From Notamacropus eugenii (taxonomy: Eukaryota > Chordata > Mammalia > Diprotodontia > Macropodidae): 64,000 nucleotides of DNA. This document shows, one piece after another, positions 32,716 to 44,479 of this stretch. Position numbers and translations under genes: made by a program. The stretch covers positions 393,164,853 to 393,228,852 of the forward strand of contig NC_092872.1 of NCBI RefSeq assembly GCF_028372415.1, read 5' to 3'. The notes below the pieces were generated by a model. The model saw nothing but the letters and a program-made list of their open reading frames with translations. It was not told where the DNA came from and ran no database searches. Position 1 is the stretch's first letter. Every line of letters starts with the position of its first letter.

Positions 32716-33530
32716 AGCCCTAGAAGAGTTATGGCATGCAGTACAGGAAGGATTGCCCATAGTGATGAAATTATGGATTTGGAAATATGAAAACATTGTA
32801 TTTGGTTTCAATCATGAACATTAATTCACTATCTCTCCCTTATGATCAGTGGCAAGCAACCATAGATTGAGGAACATAGTTCATGGCACCACATTTTCCT
32901 TTTATATGATATAAGCTAATACGAAGATTGAATCTATCCCCTTGCTGGTTCATCAGTGATGTGCAAATAAAGGCATAAATATGTAGCTATGATGAGTGGA
33001 TGACACCACCCTATCCTCTTCATAAGGAACCACTTCCAGGAAGAGATGAGATTTGCTAACTTTCCACATTTGGCACCAAGAGTTTGGACATACTAAAAGA
33101 CCGACTAGCCAACTAAACCTGCTAAAATTTCCCAATGCATTCATCAGATGCTCTGATAAATATTATGATTAATAGTCTTGTTTTATAATTACATGAATAG
33201 ACTTGTTTTCATATTCGTGTCTGGCATATCTTAATCAAAAATCCCACAGGACTGATGGCAAGCCAACATATTTTTTTCCTTGTAAATATCAAATCACAAG
33301 TCTTTCAAAATAATCATCCTGAAATTCACACTTAATATATGCTTATAAAAAGAAGTTAATAAAGAGCTGGTATGACATTGAAATTATAATCTCTTTATTA
33401 GAGTTTAATGGATTTTTTCAGTCCATTTCTTCTTGGTTTTAAAGTTTATTCTAATGGAGTTGCCAAAAATTTCCAATTGTTTGCTTCTTTTAGCTATTGA
33501 TGTACATCAAGTGCCATTTAACAAAATTCT
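32716..33530. other. Unassigned stretch
   Basis: No gene or named repeat recognised. Confidence 0.45.
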
Positions 33531-33534
33531 TGGA

Positions 33535-33720
33535 GACATATAAAATGCTTTACTCACAATGATCCTGGAAAATAGGGTAGTTAGCCCAAGAATTACTATC
33601 TTTATTTTTAAAAATGAGTGACTCTCACAAAGGCATAATGACTTGTTCACAGTCACTGCTTTAAAAGTCAGAGTCAGGATTAGGATCTAGGTCTTCTGAC
33701 TCAGACAAGTGTTTTATGCC
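33535..33720 (-). mobile_element. MIR-type SINE
   Basis: AAAATGCTTTACTCACAATG, TTAAAAATGAGTGACTCTC, CATAATGACTTGTTCACAGT and GGATCTAGGTCTTCTGACTC. Confidence 0.6.
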
Positions 33721-33735
33721 GTGTACATGCACATG

Positions 33736-33757
33736 CACACACACACACACACACACA
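33736..33757. repeat. (CA)n microsatellite
   Basis: Eleven CA units, preceded by ACATGCACATG. Confidence 0.95.
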
Positions 33758-34234
33758 TACACTTTGATGAATGCATGCTTTCATAAATGTGGGTATTTCC
33801 TCCACTCGTGCGGCTTATAACCACCCATATTTATTTATTTATAGACACACACAATTGCATGCATACAAACATGTGTGAGTATGAAAACATCAATTACCTA
33901 TGTACCTATGTTCTAAGTGTATACTCCAAAAGACTGTCACTTTAAATCTGAAATATTTCACAAGACCATAAAAACCTTATTAATTTAATAAAGAGTTTGG
34001 GAGATAGGAGGATTCCTCATCACAAATAAGAAATTTCAATGATGTAATTTTATTATTTATGAGTACTAGAGAGAATGCCAGTCAGACTACAAATACCAGT
34101 TACTAATTCTGGAGAAACCCCGAATAAATAAGGTTTTACTATAATATTGATTGGCTTTGAGTAACTACCATTCACTTGAGCTACAAAATAATCCCCTTCT
34201 TACTATATGCTCCTCTTTCTTCTAAATCAAAATT
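33758..34234. other. Unassigned stretch
   Basis: No recognisable feature beyond a short TTTATTTATTTATAG run near 33829. Confidence 0.45.
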
Positions 34235-34870
34235 TATATGATAAGGAAGTCAATTTTCAAAGTTATTGAACATTTACTGCGTGAAGAATATTGTGCTAAA
34301 CACTGGCTGATATACAAAGTTTGCATAAATAATGGTCTGAGTCCTCAGAAAGCTTACAGTTTAGCAGGTAGATGTGACACCAACTAAGGGAAATATAATA
34401 CACTTTGTTATAGATGTGCTCTAGAGAGTTACAAAATATGACACTGTATGTATTTAAGTTAGAATGATGCAATTCATGACCTACCATAAAATACAAAGAA
34501 ATTCTAAAAATTATACCATTCCAGTATAAAGTATTAAATAATGATTGACTTAAAAGAATATAAGAGAAAAATTTAATCAGGTCTTTTCTGATTAAAAATA
34601 TGTAAAAAGGCAATTGATAATTGTCTTGTTAACAATTATAGAAAATACCAATTTCCTCTTCAAATGCTCTACTATTTTAGTAATTAAGGTCTCTGTAACA
34701 TTATAAATGCAAGTTTAAAATATTGTGAATTCTAAAATTAATTACTATTAATTCTATAATCAGGAAAGGCTTCTTGGAAGAGGTGATATATGAGCTGGTT
34801 TTTAAAGGATAGATATGAAGTCAATAGTCCAAAACAGAGAGGGAAGGCATTCCAAATTTCACTATAATAC
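34235..34870 (-). mobile_element. L2 LINE, antisense
   Basis: GAACATTTACTGCGTGAAGA, TGTGCTAAACACTGGCTGAT, AGAAAGCTTACAGTTTAGCA, GGCTTCTTGGAAGAGGTGAT and GGGAAGGCATTCCAAATTTC give the reversed L2 3' order. The 105-codon minus-strand frame here is incidental. Confidence 0.7.
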
Positions 34871-34874
34871 ATAA

Positions 34875-35075
34875 TATTATTGATGATGATGATGATATTT
34901 ATTCAATACTTTGTCTGGCAAAATGCATTAGATATATTATATGATTTGATGATCATTGTTTCTCTTTAGCTAGTTGCTATAAGTAATTTCACCCTCATTC
35001 TACAGATGAGGAAACTAAGGATCAATAACATTCAGTGATTTGTCCATGCAACTACTAAGCGATCTTATATTTCAA
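34875..35075 (-). mobile_element. MIR-type SINE
   Basis: GATGATATTTATTCAATACT, TCATTCTACAGATGAGGAAA, TCAGTGATTTGTCCATG and CTTATATTTCAAGACCC. Confidence 0.6.
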
Positions 35076-35084
35076 GACCCTCAC

Positions 35085-35530
35085 AAATTGCCCCTTCATA
35101 CATTTTGAATCTTTTCTTTACTCTCCTCGCACATACTCTATAATCCAGTGACACTGACTTCCTTACTGTTTCTTGTATAGAACAGTCCATGTCCAGATCC
35201 CATGGCTTCTTGCTAGCTGCCCACTCTACTAGGATTGTTCTTCCTTCTAATCTTTACATCCTTCCTTCTATCAAGATAGTTCATATTCCATCTTCTCTAA
35301 GAGGTCTTTGTAGATTTTACCTTCCTTAGCCCCTACTGCTAATCCCTTCCCTCTGAGATTACCTCCAATTTGCACTGTGTATAACTTTTATGTACATGGT
35401 TGTTTACATGTGGCCTCCCCCTACCCCCCCGATTAGAATGTGAGCTGCTTAAGGGCAGGAACTGTTCATAACTTCTTCTCTATCTCCAATGTTTAGCACA
35501 GGGAACTGCATAGAATAAATACTTAAAATG
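35085..35530 (+). mobile_element. L2 LINE 3' portion
   Basis: ATAATCCAGTGACACTGACT, GCTTCTTGCTAGCTGCCC, AGATTACCTCCAATTTGCAC, GATTAGAATGTGAGCTGC, TTAAGGGCAGGAACTG and TGTTTAGCACAGGGAACTGC are all in L2 order. Confidence 0.85.
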
Positions 35531-35574
35531 CTTGTTTCCTACTTTTCTGCTCTTATTTGCAAATGACATGGAAC

Positions 35575-35695
35575 TGGTACCATAGTGCAGTAGAATTTCA
35601 AGTCCAACAACTTAAGTTTGAATCCAGACTCTGCCACTTATTATCTGTGAGACCTTGGAAAAGTCATCTAACTTTTCCTCAGCTTATGTTATCAG
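35575..35695 (+). mobile_element. MIR-type SINE, 5' part
   Basis: CATAGTGCAGTAGAATTTCA, AGTTTGAATCCAGACTCTGC, GAGACCTTGGAAAAGTCATC and TTTTCCTCAGCTTA. The sequence then becomes L2, and a matching SINE tail appears at 37385, so the SINE seems to have been split. Confidence 0.65.
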
Positions 35696-35696
35696 T

Positions 35697-37384
35697 AATA
35701 TGATTCTCTCCCCCTTTCCTCCTCTCACAATCCCTTGTCAACTTCTACTAACTCTTCTTCCTTTATTCCAGTCTTTGATGAAGAGATGTTCCTTCTACAA
35801 GGTCATATTTTCTGCATTTACTCTTGATGTGATTATCTCTGTCCTTCTCTAGCAGGTTGCTCCCAGTATTATTTCCATCCTTTCAATCTTCAATCTCTCC
35901 ATATCTAATGTGTCTTCTTTCCTACTGACTAAAAATATACTTCTCCAAACTAAAAAATAAACCTTACTAGATCCTGTCATTCCCATGTGTTACCATCTTA
36001 TATCTCTCCTTTCTTTCTCAACTAAACTCTTTGAAAAGGATGCCTATCCTTATTGCCTCTACTTCTTGTCCTTTCTCACTCATCCAAACCCTCTGCCACC
36101 TGTCAACTGACTTTACAACTTTCTTTCACTTCCAAAGTTACTAATTCTCTTTTTGTTACCAAATCTCAACTCACATCCTTTTGATCTCTTTGCAGCATTT
36201 AATATTGTTGAAAACCCTTTCCCTTGCATACTGATTACTCTCTGGATATTGATAGAACAATTCTTTCATGCTTCCCTTGCTACTTTTTTGTCATACCTCC
36301 TAACTGCAATTGTACCCCAAGGCTCTGTCTCTTTCTTTCCATGTTTCCTAATTTGGTGGTTTCATTAGCTCCCATGGGTTCAACTACCATCTCTATCGTC
36401 TCTCTCTTCAGCCCTAGTCCCACATCACCAATGGCCTATTTGCAATTTCTAATTATATATTCCATAAGCATATTAAGCATTTCAGGTCCAAAACAGAGTT
36501 CGTTATCTTTACTCTCAGACATACTCCCTTTTGGCTCTTCACTATTTCATATGAGGGTTCCACCATTTCTTGTTACTCATGTTCACAATTTTGGTGTCAT
36601 CCTTGTTTCCTTTCTCTTTCACCCCATATATCCAATTAACTGCAAAATCTTGTTGGTTTTTTTCTCTGTAATGTCTCTTACATACATTACATTCTCTTCA
36701 CTCACTTGGTCACTACTTTAGTTTAGGCCCTTATTATGTCTAGACTATGACAAATGTCTCCTGTTTGTTCTCCCTTCTTCAAGTCCCACAAGTGTGTAAT
36801 GTTGGTCCCTTACTCAATAACATATTACTTACTATTATATTACTAGAATTGAATGTAAACTTCTGTTTATCAAGTACAAATCTTCATAAGCTGTCTTCAT
36901 CCTATCTTTATTGAACATTACTTCTCTCAAAACATTCTATGGGCCAGACAAACTAGCTTGATTACTGTTGTTCCTCACATAAGACAATCCATATTCTACC
37001 TTCATGCCTTTGCACTGGTTGTCTTCCATGGCTGGAATTCATTCTCTCCTCACTTGTGCCTGTTGGAATCTTTGGGCTTCTTCAAAACTCAGCATTGCAT
37101 GAAAGCATCATAGTCTGTCTAAATCTTAGTGTCTTTTCAGACACACAGAGAGAGAGAGACAGACATAGACACAGATTCAGACACAGAGAAATGGTTACCT
37201 TCTATCTACTTTGTGTATTGCATGTATATTGTGGCTCTTTATATGTATGTTGTTTTCCCCAATTACAATGTAAGTTTCTTTAAGGTACAAACTGTTTGGA
37301 TTTTGTCTTTGTATTCGTGGCATCAAACACAGTGCCTGACACATAGTAAGCACTTAATAAATGCTTATTAATTAATCAATTGAC
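35697..37384 (+). mobile_element. L2 LINE, long 3' portion, apparently inside a SINE
   Basis: It runs from ORF2 remnants (CTACAAGGTCATATTTTCTG, CCTTATTGCCTCTACTTC, GCCACCTGTCAACTGAC) through TTAGCTCCCATGGGTTCAAC, CCAATGGCCTATTTGCAATT and TTCACTCACTTGGTCACTAC to the terminus CACAGTGCCTGACACATAGT and AATAAATGCTTATTAATTAA. The frames at 36153-36721 (up to 165 codons) belong to it and are not host genes. It includes a purine-rich ACACACAGAGAGAGAGAG tract near 37140. Confidence 0.85.
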
Positions 37385-37442
37385 TTAGAGATTGGACTAA
37401 ACAGTCTATTTGGTCCCTTCCAACTCTAGATCTATGATCTTA
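37385..37442 (+). mobile_element. MIR-type SINE, 3' tail after the L2
   Basis: AGAGATTGGACTAAACAGTC, GTCCCTTCCAACTCTAGATC and TATGATCTTAAAAC form a SINE tail that complements the head at 35575-35695. Confidence 0.6.
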
Positions 37443-37654
37443 AAACTTAATGTGCAGATAATTAATATGTTGGACACACTTGGAGTTATAGATAGTTTAG
37501 AATAATATGTCAAAACAGATATGACAATATTTAATGGAACTAAGTATAAAGTAAAAAAAAATGGAACATGTACATAATAAGGAACTGGCAACAGTTTCGT
37601 GAAATTGTTACTGTCCATAATCTTGATGAGTCAGCTTTATGCCTAGAAGCCAAA

Positions 37655-37965
37655 ACACCAAGCTTGAGCTTTAATTGAATTGAGAAGCAGTGATCAGAAA
37701 GGATATGGAGATTCTACTGTAGTTTATTCTAATTGGAACATATTTGATAATGCTTTTTTTAGTTCTGAATGGCATGTTTTAAGAAGGATACTCGCAAGGT
37801 ATACTGTGCCCAGAGGAAAAGAAATTTGGATGATGAGGAGATCTAAGATATATGAATATCAATTTTTAAAAAAACTAGATATATTTAACTGAGAAAATAC
37901 AAGATTTCAGGTGAACATAATAACTGTCGTTGACTATGTGAAGAAATGTCAAGGAAAGAAGTATA
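37655..37965 (+). mobile_element. L3/CR1 LINE fragment
   Basis: TTTTAGTTCTGAATGGCATG, TTTTAAGAAGGATACTCGC, TGCCCAGAGGAAAAG, ATATATTTAACTGAGAAAAT and AGGTGAACATAATAACTGTC follow the L3/CR1 3' region ('gggcacattttaagaaggacattgac...atgtttaacctggagaag...gacatgatagctgtc'). Confidence 0.65.
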
Positions 37966-38744
37966 TTATGGCCATTATAAATTTTGAGTATACTTATTTG
38001 CTGAGCAATCAAAATTCTGGCTTGAGAAGAATGCATTCAGATTTTGATGATGTGACACAGTAAAAACCTTTTCTCAAAGTACCACATTTTAATAGAATAT
38101 GTCATGTTAGTATGGGGGTTAGAAGTTGTGCTGAATTAAATGCTTGGACAAGGATACACTGCTTTATAACTAAAGTTTACCAAAGCAAAGTGCTCTTCTT
38201 CTCTAATTTTTTGGGGGGAGGGGAATGGGGATGGAACAGATGTTGCAAGGAGGAGAATTGAGCATTGTTGTTTTGCTAATGTAATGTATAACATCTGGTA
38301 CACCTGCTGCTGTATACAAGGGATTAGCATCAGACGCTAAATCTAGAGTTCTGATTAAAATGTAATGTAGAGTCACTTTAAAAACCAAATTCTTTTGGGG
38401 CAAGCTAATGGCAGTCAAGCTTGTTAAGACCAGTCAATAATGAAGCTTCTTTAATTCTGAACCATTAAAACAGATGGCTGCATGGCACCATTTGAAATGC
38501 CTTCACAAGCCCAGGAAAGAGGCACATTTTTTTCTTTGTAACTTTGAAAATTATTGCTGTTCTTTTTTTCTCCAAAATTTTATTCCTCAATATTAGTTTT
38601 CCACACTGGAGTTGTCTTGTATATTTCTTCTTCCTTTCTGCCTACCTTTGCCACCCATTCTCTTCCATTTGATTAGGAACAAAAGATAACTCAGTAATGG
38701 ATGAGAGCACAGATTATTTTTCCCCCAATAGTGGATCTTATGAC
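37966..38744. other. Unassigned, largely repeat-free island
   Basis: No repeat signature is seen at about 38000-38520. It includes a TTTTTTGGGGGGAGGGG tract near 38207. No coding region is convincing. Confidence 0.4.
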
Positions 38745-38920
38745 CTTGTGAAAAGTTCATTGGGTTGGGAGAAGTCAGCTCTTGCTTTGGTCCTGGCACT
38801 AACTATATGACCAAAAAGTAAGTAACTTACTCACTCTTTGTTAAAGTTTGACAATATACAGAAGTAAGGTACTAGATTATTTATAGATTCTCATTGTTGT
38901 CTAATCCTATGATCCTATGT
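38745..38920 (+). mobile_element. MIR-related SINE
   Basis: TTGGTCCTGGCACTAACTAT, AAGTAACTTACTCACTCTTT, GTACTAGATTATTTATAG and CTAATCCTATGATCCTATG. Confidence 0.55.
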
Positions 38921-39692
38921 TTTCCCCTCAATCCTTCATATTGCAGCATCTCCATTTTATTGCATTATATTTGAAATCTTCTACAAAGGTCTCACATACA
39001 AATGCATGTATGGAGATATACATGCATATGCATGTATGTATATATGTGTGTGTATAAATATGTATTATATACACATATTCACCCATCTACATGGCATATC
39101 TATCTGCTTGTCTTACTAGCACCTCAAATTCAACATGTTAAAAGTGTAGATTGTTATCTTATCCCTCCTAAAAATGCTCCTCCTTCATTAGGATTTCTAT
39201 TACCCACAATTTATTTTGTCTACCAAATTTGCGACCTCAGAGTTTTTTTTTCTTTTCTTTTTCTTCACTTCTCATACAGTCAGTTACTACATCATCTCTT
39301 GTGTTTGTCCTTTATATTCTCAAAGTCACTCTGTTCTCATGGGACCTTAATAAATCCCACTTGGGCTCTTACAAAAGTCTCCTTACAAACTTTCCTGCCT
39401 CTTTTCACCTCTGTGATCATACTTGATTCCAATCCCTACATAATCTTTCTTCACCCATTGCAGCAGAGAATCTCCTTCCTACTTTACTGATAACATCAAG
39501 GTCATTCATAGGAAAACCTTCGTTTCCACTCCTTGCCTCAAAACCCCTTTGTGTTGCCCCTCATTATCTCCTTCTGTGCTGCAACTTTTAAGACTAGGTG
39601 GCCCTTATCTTTGTCATGGCCAAACCTTCTACTTCTATCCTTGATTCTATTGCTTTCTATCCCTTCCAGGAGGTGAACTGCTTATTCAACCA

Positions 39693-39765
<73 letters not shown>
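39693..39765. repeat. (CT)n microsatellite
   Basis: About 70 bp of nearly pure CT inside the L2. Confidence 0.96.
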
Positions 39766-39770
<5 letters not shown>

Positions 39771-40365
39771 CTTTAAGCACATGATACCAAAAATGTATAC
39801 TCACCTCAAATGTCTTTATAAAAATTCTATCCCAAATCTGCTTGATACCTCTACCCAGATACCATGCCCAAAATAAATATTAATCTTCCATGCCCTAAAC
39901 CCTTCCCTTCTTCAGACTTCCCAACTTTTCTCTTTCTGCTAAAGGTACCACCATCTTCTCACTCACCTATATTCACAACCTCAGGGCCATTTTTGATTCT
40001 TCCTTCATCTACTTTACTCCCAGAGTAAAAGCCGCAAAGCCTTAGAATTTTCCATATCTGTACTGTTCATTTCTTCTCTCTCTACCTTCATGAATGTTAC
40101 CTTCCTCAAAATCTCTCATATGAACTATCATGGTAACCTACTAACTTTTTTCTCAATTTCAATCAGTCTCCTCTCTAATACAACCTTTAGTAATTTTCCT
40201 AAATTATTGTTCCAACCGTGACACCTCTTTGCTCAAAAAACATTAGTGGTTTCCTATTGACTCTTAGAAAAACAAAATGAAACAAACAAAACACCTCTCC
40301 TCAATCCATTATTTAAATCCCTCTGTAATTTGTCTTTAATTTACCCTTCCAGACATTTCACATTA

Positions 40366-40493
<128 letters not shown>

Positions 40494-41004
40494 CTGGACA
40501 GTCAGTTATGGCCTCTTGGCTGTCTCTTGAATTTAAGATTTTCTCTTCTACCTTTCTGCCTTAGTACATGCTATCCCTCATCACTAGAATACACTCACTT
40601 CTGACCACTGCCTTTGGGATTCCTAAGCTTTCAGGACTCAATTTGTGCCATTTCCTATGTAAAGCCTTTCCTATTACTCTCCTCTGTTTCTTTAAAAGTC
40701 TTTTGTGTACTTACCTGTATATGTATTTTTTATTTCCTTACAGCCTATTAGAATTTAAGCTCCTTAAGGGAAAAGAAAAGACATTTACTTTTGTCATTTT
40801 ATCCCCAGCACATAGCATAATGAACTGAGTTGATACTTAATAAATACCTGTTGAATTGAATTCTCTCATCCCTTGACTCTCCTTCCCTAATACTGCTCAG
40901 TTTGGTGACATAGAAAGAGCAGTCACTTCAAAGTTTATCTATTTAACAAAATTTATTACTTTATTACCTTTCTAGACTTCAATTTCTTCTTCCCTTCCAG
41001 TTAT

Positions 41005-41200
41005 AATGTTTTATGTTTTTATCAATGACTTGGAAGACCTAATAAGGCCATGTAGGCAGTTTATTTTTCATAGTACTTGAAAGTATTTTTAACTTTAACA
41101 TGCAAATATACAATTCCTGATTTACTGGGGGGGAAATGGAAGATCTCATACACAAAAGTCCAAAGAAGACCAGACATGGAAATCTATCTTTTGTTTCATA
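41005..41200 (+). mobile_element. L3/CR1 LINE fragment
   Basis: TTTTTATCAATGACTTGGAA resembles the reverse-transcriptase block 'FINDLE/D' of CR1-type LINEs ('atcaatgacttggatgaagg'), followed by decayed sequence. It may belong with the piece at 41690. Confidence 0.5.
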
Positions 41201-41689
41201 CCCAGAATATCTCTCCTACTTCAGAACCAAATTTTTCTACAAGAAATCTTGACACTAGTATGTAAGCCAGAGGCAAGGAAACTGTGGAGAGAGCATTAAG
41301 CATTGATGATGAGAATCCTGACTGCTGAGCACTGACACTGAGTGAATGCCAAGTTCAGCTAAAGCTGAGAGAAGTAAAAATAAATCCTTCAGTATTAAAT
41401 AACCCAGAATGAAATCTAGTGTACTCCATCTGTTTCAAACAGGAAGTGCTTCAAATACGGTATTCTCTCAACATGTGATGTTCTATTTGCTCTCCTCTGT
41501 TTCAACAAGAACAGCAACTGGGAGATTTCTGATAGTGAGGCAGGGGCAGAGCTTCCAGGCTCCTGGTGATTGCCTCAAAGGGCAAGGAGGAGCAGAGACG
41601 ACAGACTCTACCTCTTTTAAGCCTTAGGGTTCAAGCAAGAGCAGAACCTGCTACCACTCAGCTTGGAAAGAGGAAGGGGGGAATATTCA
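41201..41689. other. Unassigned stretch between L3 pieces
   Basis: Possibly part of, or an insertion in, the L3. I cannot assign it. The frames of 66-72 codons here lack known domains. Confidence 0.4.
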
Positions 41690-41955
41690 TGTTCTTCTCT
41701 GCCTTGATCTACCAGAACTGGACTGCTCATTTCAGAACTGATATCAGGTTTTACGAAGGACATTGAAAGCTTGACTATATCCAAAGAATGGTTACTAGAA
41801 CAACACGGGGGAGATTGTTGCATAAGACTCATGTGAAATAACTAGGGACATACAGGTTGGAAAAAGAGGATTTTGCAAAGAGGATTCAAATTCAGGCATA
41901 GATAGGACCTTTCAACTCTGCAGTTCTATAATGCTACAATTCTATGCTCTACCCT
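41690..41955 (+). mobile_element. L3/CR1 LINE 3' region
   Basis: TTTTACGAAGGACATTGAAA, CCAAAGAATGGTTACTAGAA and TAACTAGGGACATACAGGTT, then a tail GACCTTTCAACTCTGCAGTT and CTATAATGCTACAATTC. This is the order of the L3/CR1 3' end. Confidence 0.65.
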
Positions 41956-42632
41956 GATCACTCCCTATCTGATTATCCTCTGGGCTCCTCACGTGTGATC
42001 TAGAAAGTGCTCTACTCAGAGATGCTGTGGCTCACTGCTTACCAATATTGGTCTGTAAGATATGTAGTTCATACCCCTAAAATTAGATCACTTTCAAAGA
42101 ATATCTACAAACTGAAAAACAATTCTGCTTTAAATACATTTGCAAGTTTATTATGGGTTCTCTTAGGGCAAAATATTAGAATGTTGCCTGTCATAAAATG
42201 TGTGGTACATTGCTTAGCCATATATTCCCTAACATCAGAAGAAACTAGATTTTTCCCTCTTTCATGAAGTTTTCCTGCCATAACACTACACAAAGTATCA
42301 AGTGGACTGTGGATATTATTTACCTGAGAAGTTATCTAGAGAGTAGGTAAAGCATTATTCATCCCTAAATACTTCAGCTGTTTTTGCTTGGGTCAAATTT
42401 TTGGCACCTAGCCAAGAAAAAAACATCCCTTTAACTGACACTAATGACCAGATACTGATGCTAGAGATAGGAATATATACACTAGACCCAGATAAAAATC
42501 TTTGTGTTAGTGAGTCATTCCATCAAGCAAGGTCTATATAAATTAACATGTAGATCTTGAAAATCTGTGAGGGGGGGGAGGAGCGGAGATAGGTGGAAAG
42601 GAAAGGAACTGGAATTAGGGAAAGCATTCCCT
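41956..42632. other. Unassigned stretch
   Basis: A GTGAGGGGGGGGAGGAG tract lies near 42568. The 86-codon frame at 42007-42267 has no recognised domain. Confidence 0.45.
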
Positions 42633-42635
42633 ATA

Positions 42636-42886
42636 AAAGGCAGATAGGTGGCACAGTGTGTTGGGCCCAGAGTCAGGGAGACTCCCCTTCCCATGTTCAT
42701 ATCTGACTTCAGACACTTACTAGCTGTGTGACTCTGGGCAAGTCACTTAACCCTATTTGCCTCAGTCTGTCATCTGTAAAATGAGCTGGAGAAGGAAATA
42801 ACAAACAACTCCAATATCTTTACCAAGAAAACCCCAAATGGAGTCATGAAGTCAGATACTATTGAAAAATAACTGAACAAGAGAAG
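42636..42886 (+). mobile_element. MAR1 tRNA-derived SINE, near full length
   Basis: GGCAGATAGGTGGCACAGTG head, CAGACACTTACTAGCTGTGT, GGGCAAGTCACTTAACCC, AAATGAGCTGGAGAAGGAAA, AAGAAAACCCCAAATGG and a 3' AAAAATAACTGAACAA. It is well preserved across its length. Confidence 0.88.
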
Positions 42887-43830
42887 CTTCTTATACATCA
42901 TGTTTCATGGTTTTCAAGGAGGATTTGTCACTTACCAAAGAAAACTGATCAGGATATGGAGACTACAACAGACTTCTAAAAAAAAATCCTTATTTAAAAG
43001 CAATTTAAAAATTTAAAATCCTGAGCTGGTCATCTCTTCCATATCTTGCCTGTCTCAAAAAAAATCCTGACAAAATAATTCCACCAAAGTAGTGAAAATT
43101 TTGCACAAATGCTGTGTTAGAACAAAGCAATGAGAAGAAAAGCAAATGGAAGTGTCAGAGAATATGAGTGGCTGGAAAGACACCTGAAAGCAGGATGTTA
43201 GCTATCTTTCCTTCTTTATTTTCTTCTTTTATGCTGCAAAAGGGATAAATGCAATGACCATTTGCTAAAAAAAAAAAATAGCTCAATTCTATAAATTAAT
43301 ATCAGGCTACATTTGATGAGGAGTAGCTGAGCCTATTCTGTTTCCTTTATGACGTTACACATATATACACTTAATTCATTGTGCATCAATTCCTTAGGAT
43401 ATCTCTTTTATAAAAATGCAACAAAATTATAGTTGTCATACTACAAAATGGTTATATCAACCCAAGTTCCTATATGAGAAATCATTCCAGTTGATTCCTA
43501 AGTCTGTCTCTTAATGTAGTACACTCCCATTCACTTGATAGCCTAATTTTCCCCCTACCAGTAACTTCACAGAGATCTTCTGTGTACTGGTATATAGCCA
43601 ATATGCTATTTCTCAAAGTTCAAGTTCCTAGGAGTCAACAAGTATATATGTGTATATGTATATATCTATGCATATATGTGTTATTCACACACACCGTTCA
43701 GCCTATAGCAAGTTATCAAATTCTCTGTTGATGCTTATGATAATAAATGTCTCAATCCATGTATATGACAGACAAAACACTTGCTCAACTAAGATATCAT
43801 TTCATTCTTACAACCAACCACCTTAGGAGG
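42887..43830. other. Unassigned stretch
   Basis: A short A run lies at 43269. Alternating TATATGTGTATATG sequence lies at about 43640-43690. No gene or named repeat. Confidence 0.45.
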
Positions 43831-43834
43831 TAGA

Positions 43835-44065
43835 GTACATAATGGAAATAGCAGCAGACTAGAAAACAGACCTGAGCTCTTATCCCAGCTATACCAATAA
43901 CTAGCTACGTGATCCCTAACTGGGCAATTAAAAAATTTCTGGGTTTCATTCATATATAAATTTATACATATATGTGCATATATGTATAAATTTATAAATA
44001 AAATGAAAAGAATGAACTCAATCAACTCTAATGTCCCTTTCAACTTTACATCTATAATCCTAAAA
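43835..44065 (+). mobile_element. MIR-type SINE carrying a palindromic TA block
   Basis: AATAGCAGCAGACTAGAAAA, GACCTGAGCTCTTATCCC and ATAACTAGCTACGTGATCCC, then a TA-rich palindrome (arms 43955-43974 and 43977-43996), then the SINE tail CCCTTTCAACTTTACATCTA. Confidence 0.6.
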
Positions 44066-44074
44066 TTCTGTAAG

Positions 44075-44220
44075 ATAATAGTAGTATTTTGTCCATTTTA
44101 AAGAGGAGAAAATTGAAGCTTAGAGAAATTAAAAAAGGCTTTAAAAAAATTGAGAGACTTGGCCAAGCTTTCCCAGACAGTTAACGAAAGGATCAAGACT
44201 AGTATTCAGGTATTTTCATC
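44075..44220 (-). mobile_element. MIR-type SINE fragment
   Basis: TGTCCATTTTAAAGAGGAGA, AAGCTTAGAGAAATT and CAAGACTAGTATTCAGGT give a decayed reversed core. Confidence 0.55.
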
Positions 44221-44231
44221 AAGTTTTGAGT

Positions 44232-44475
44232 CTAGGTATTTAGGTGGCACAAGTGGACAGAGTACTGGACTGGCAGGAAGACAAGTTCAAACACTGTTTC
44301 TGACACTTGTGGCTTTGTAGTTCTGAGCAAGTTCCCTAATATCCGACTACTTCAGCTTCCTCAACTGCAAAATGAGGATCATAACAGCAGCTATCTGACA
44401 GGTTGTTGTGAAGATCAATGAGATAATATTTGTAAAGTGTTTTAGAACAGTGCCTTGCATATAGTGGGGTATGCA
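44232..44475 (+). mobile_element. MON1/MIR-type SINE, near full length
   Basis: TTTAGGTGGCACAAGTGGAC, AGAGTACTGGACTGGCAGGA, TTTCTGACACTTGTGGC, AGGTTGTTGTGAAGATCAAT, GAGATAATATTTGTAAAG and CAGTGCCTTGCATATAG. Confidence 0.78.
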
Positions 44476-44479
44476 TGCA

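Noticed and set aside
36153-36721. 165-codon open frame as a possible gene
   Set aside because: It lies inside a continuous sense L2, whose CT-rich strand gives long serine/leucine/phenylalanine frames by chance.
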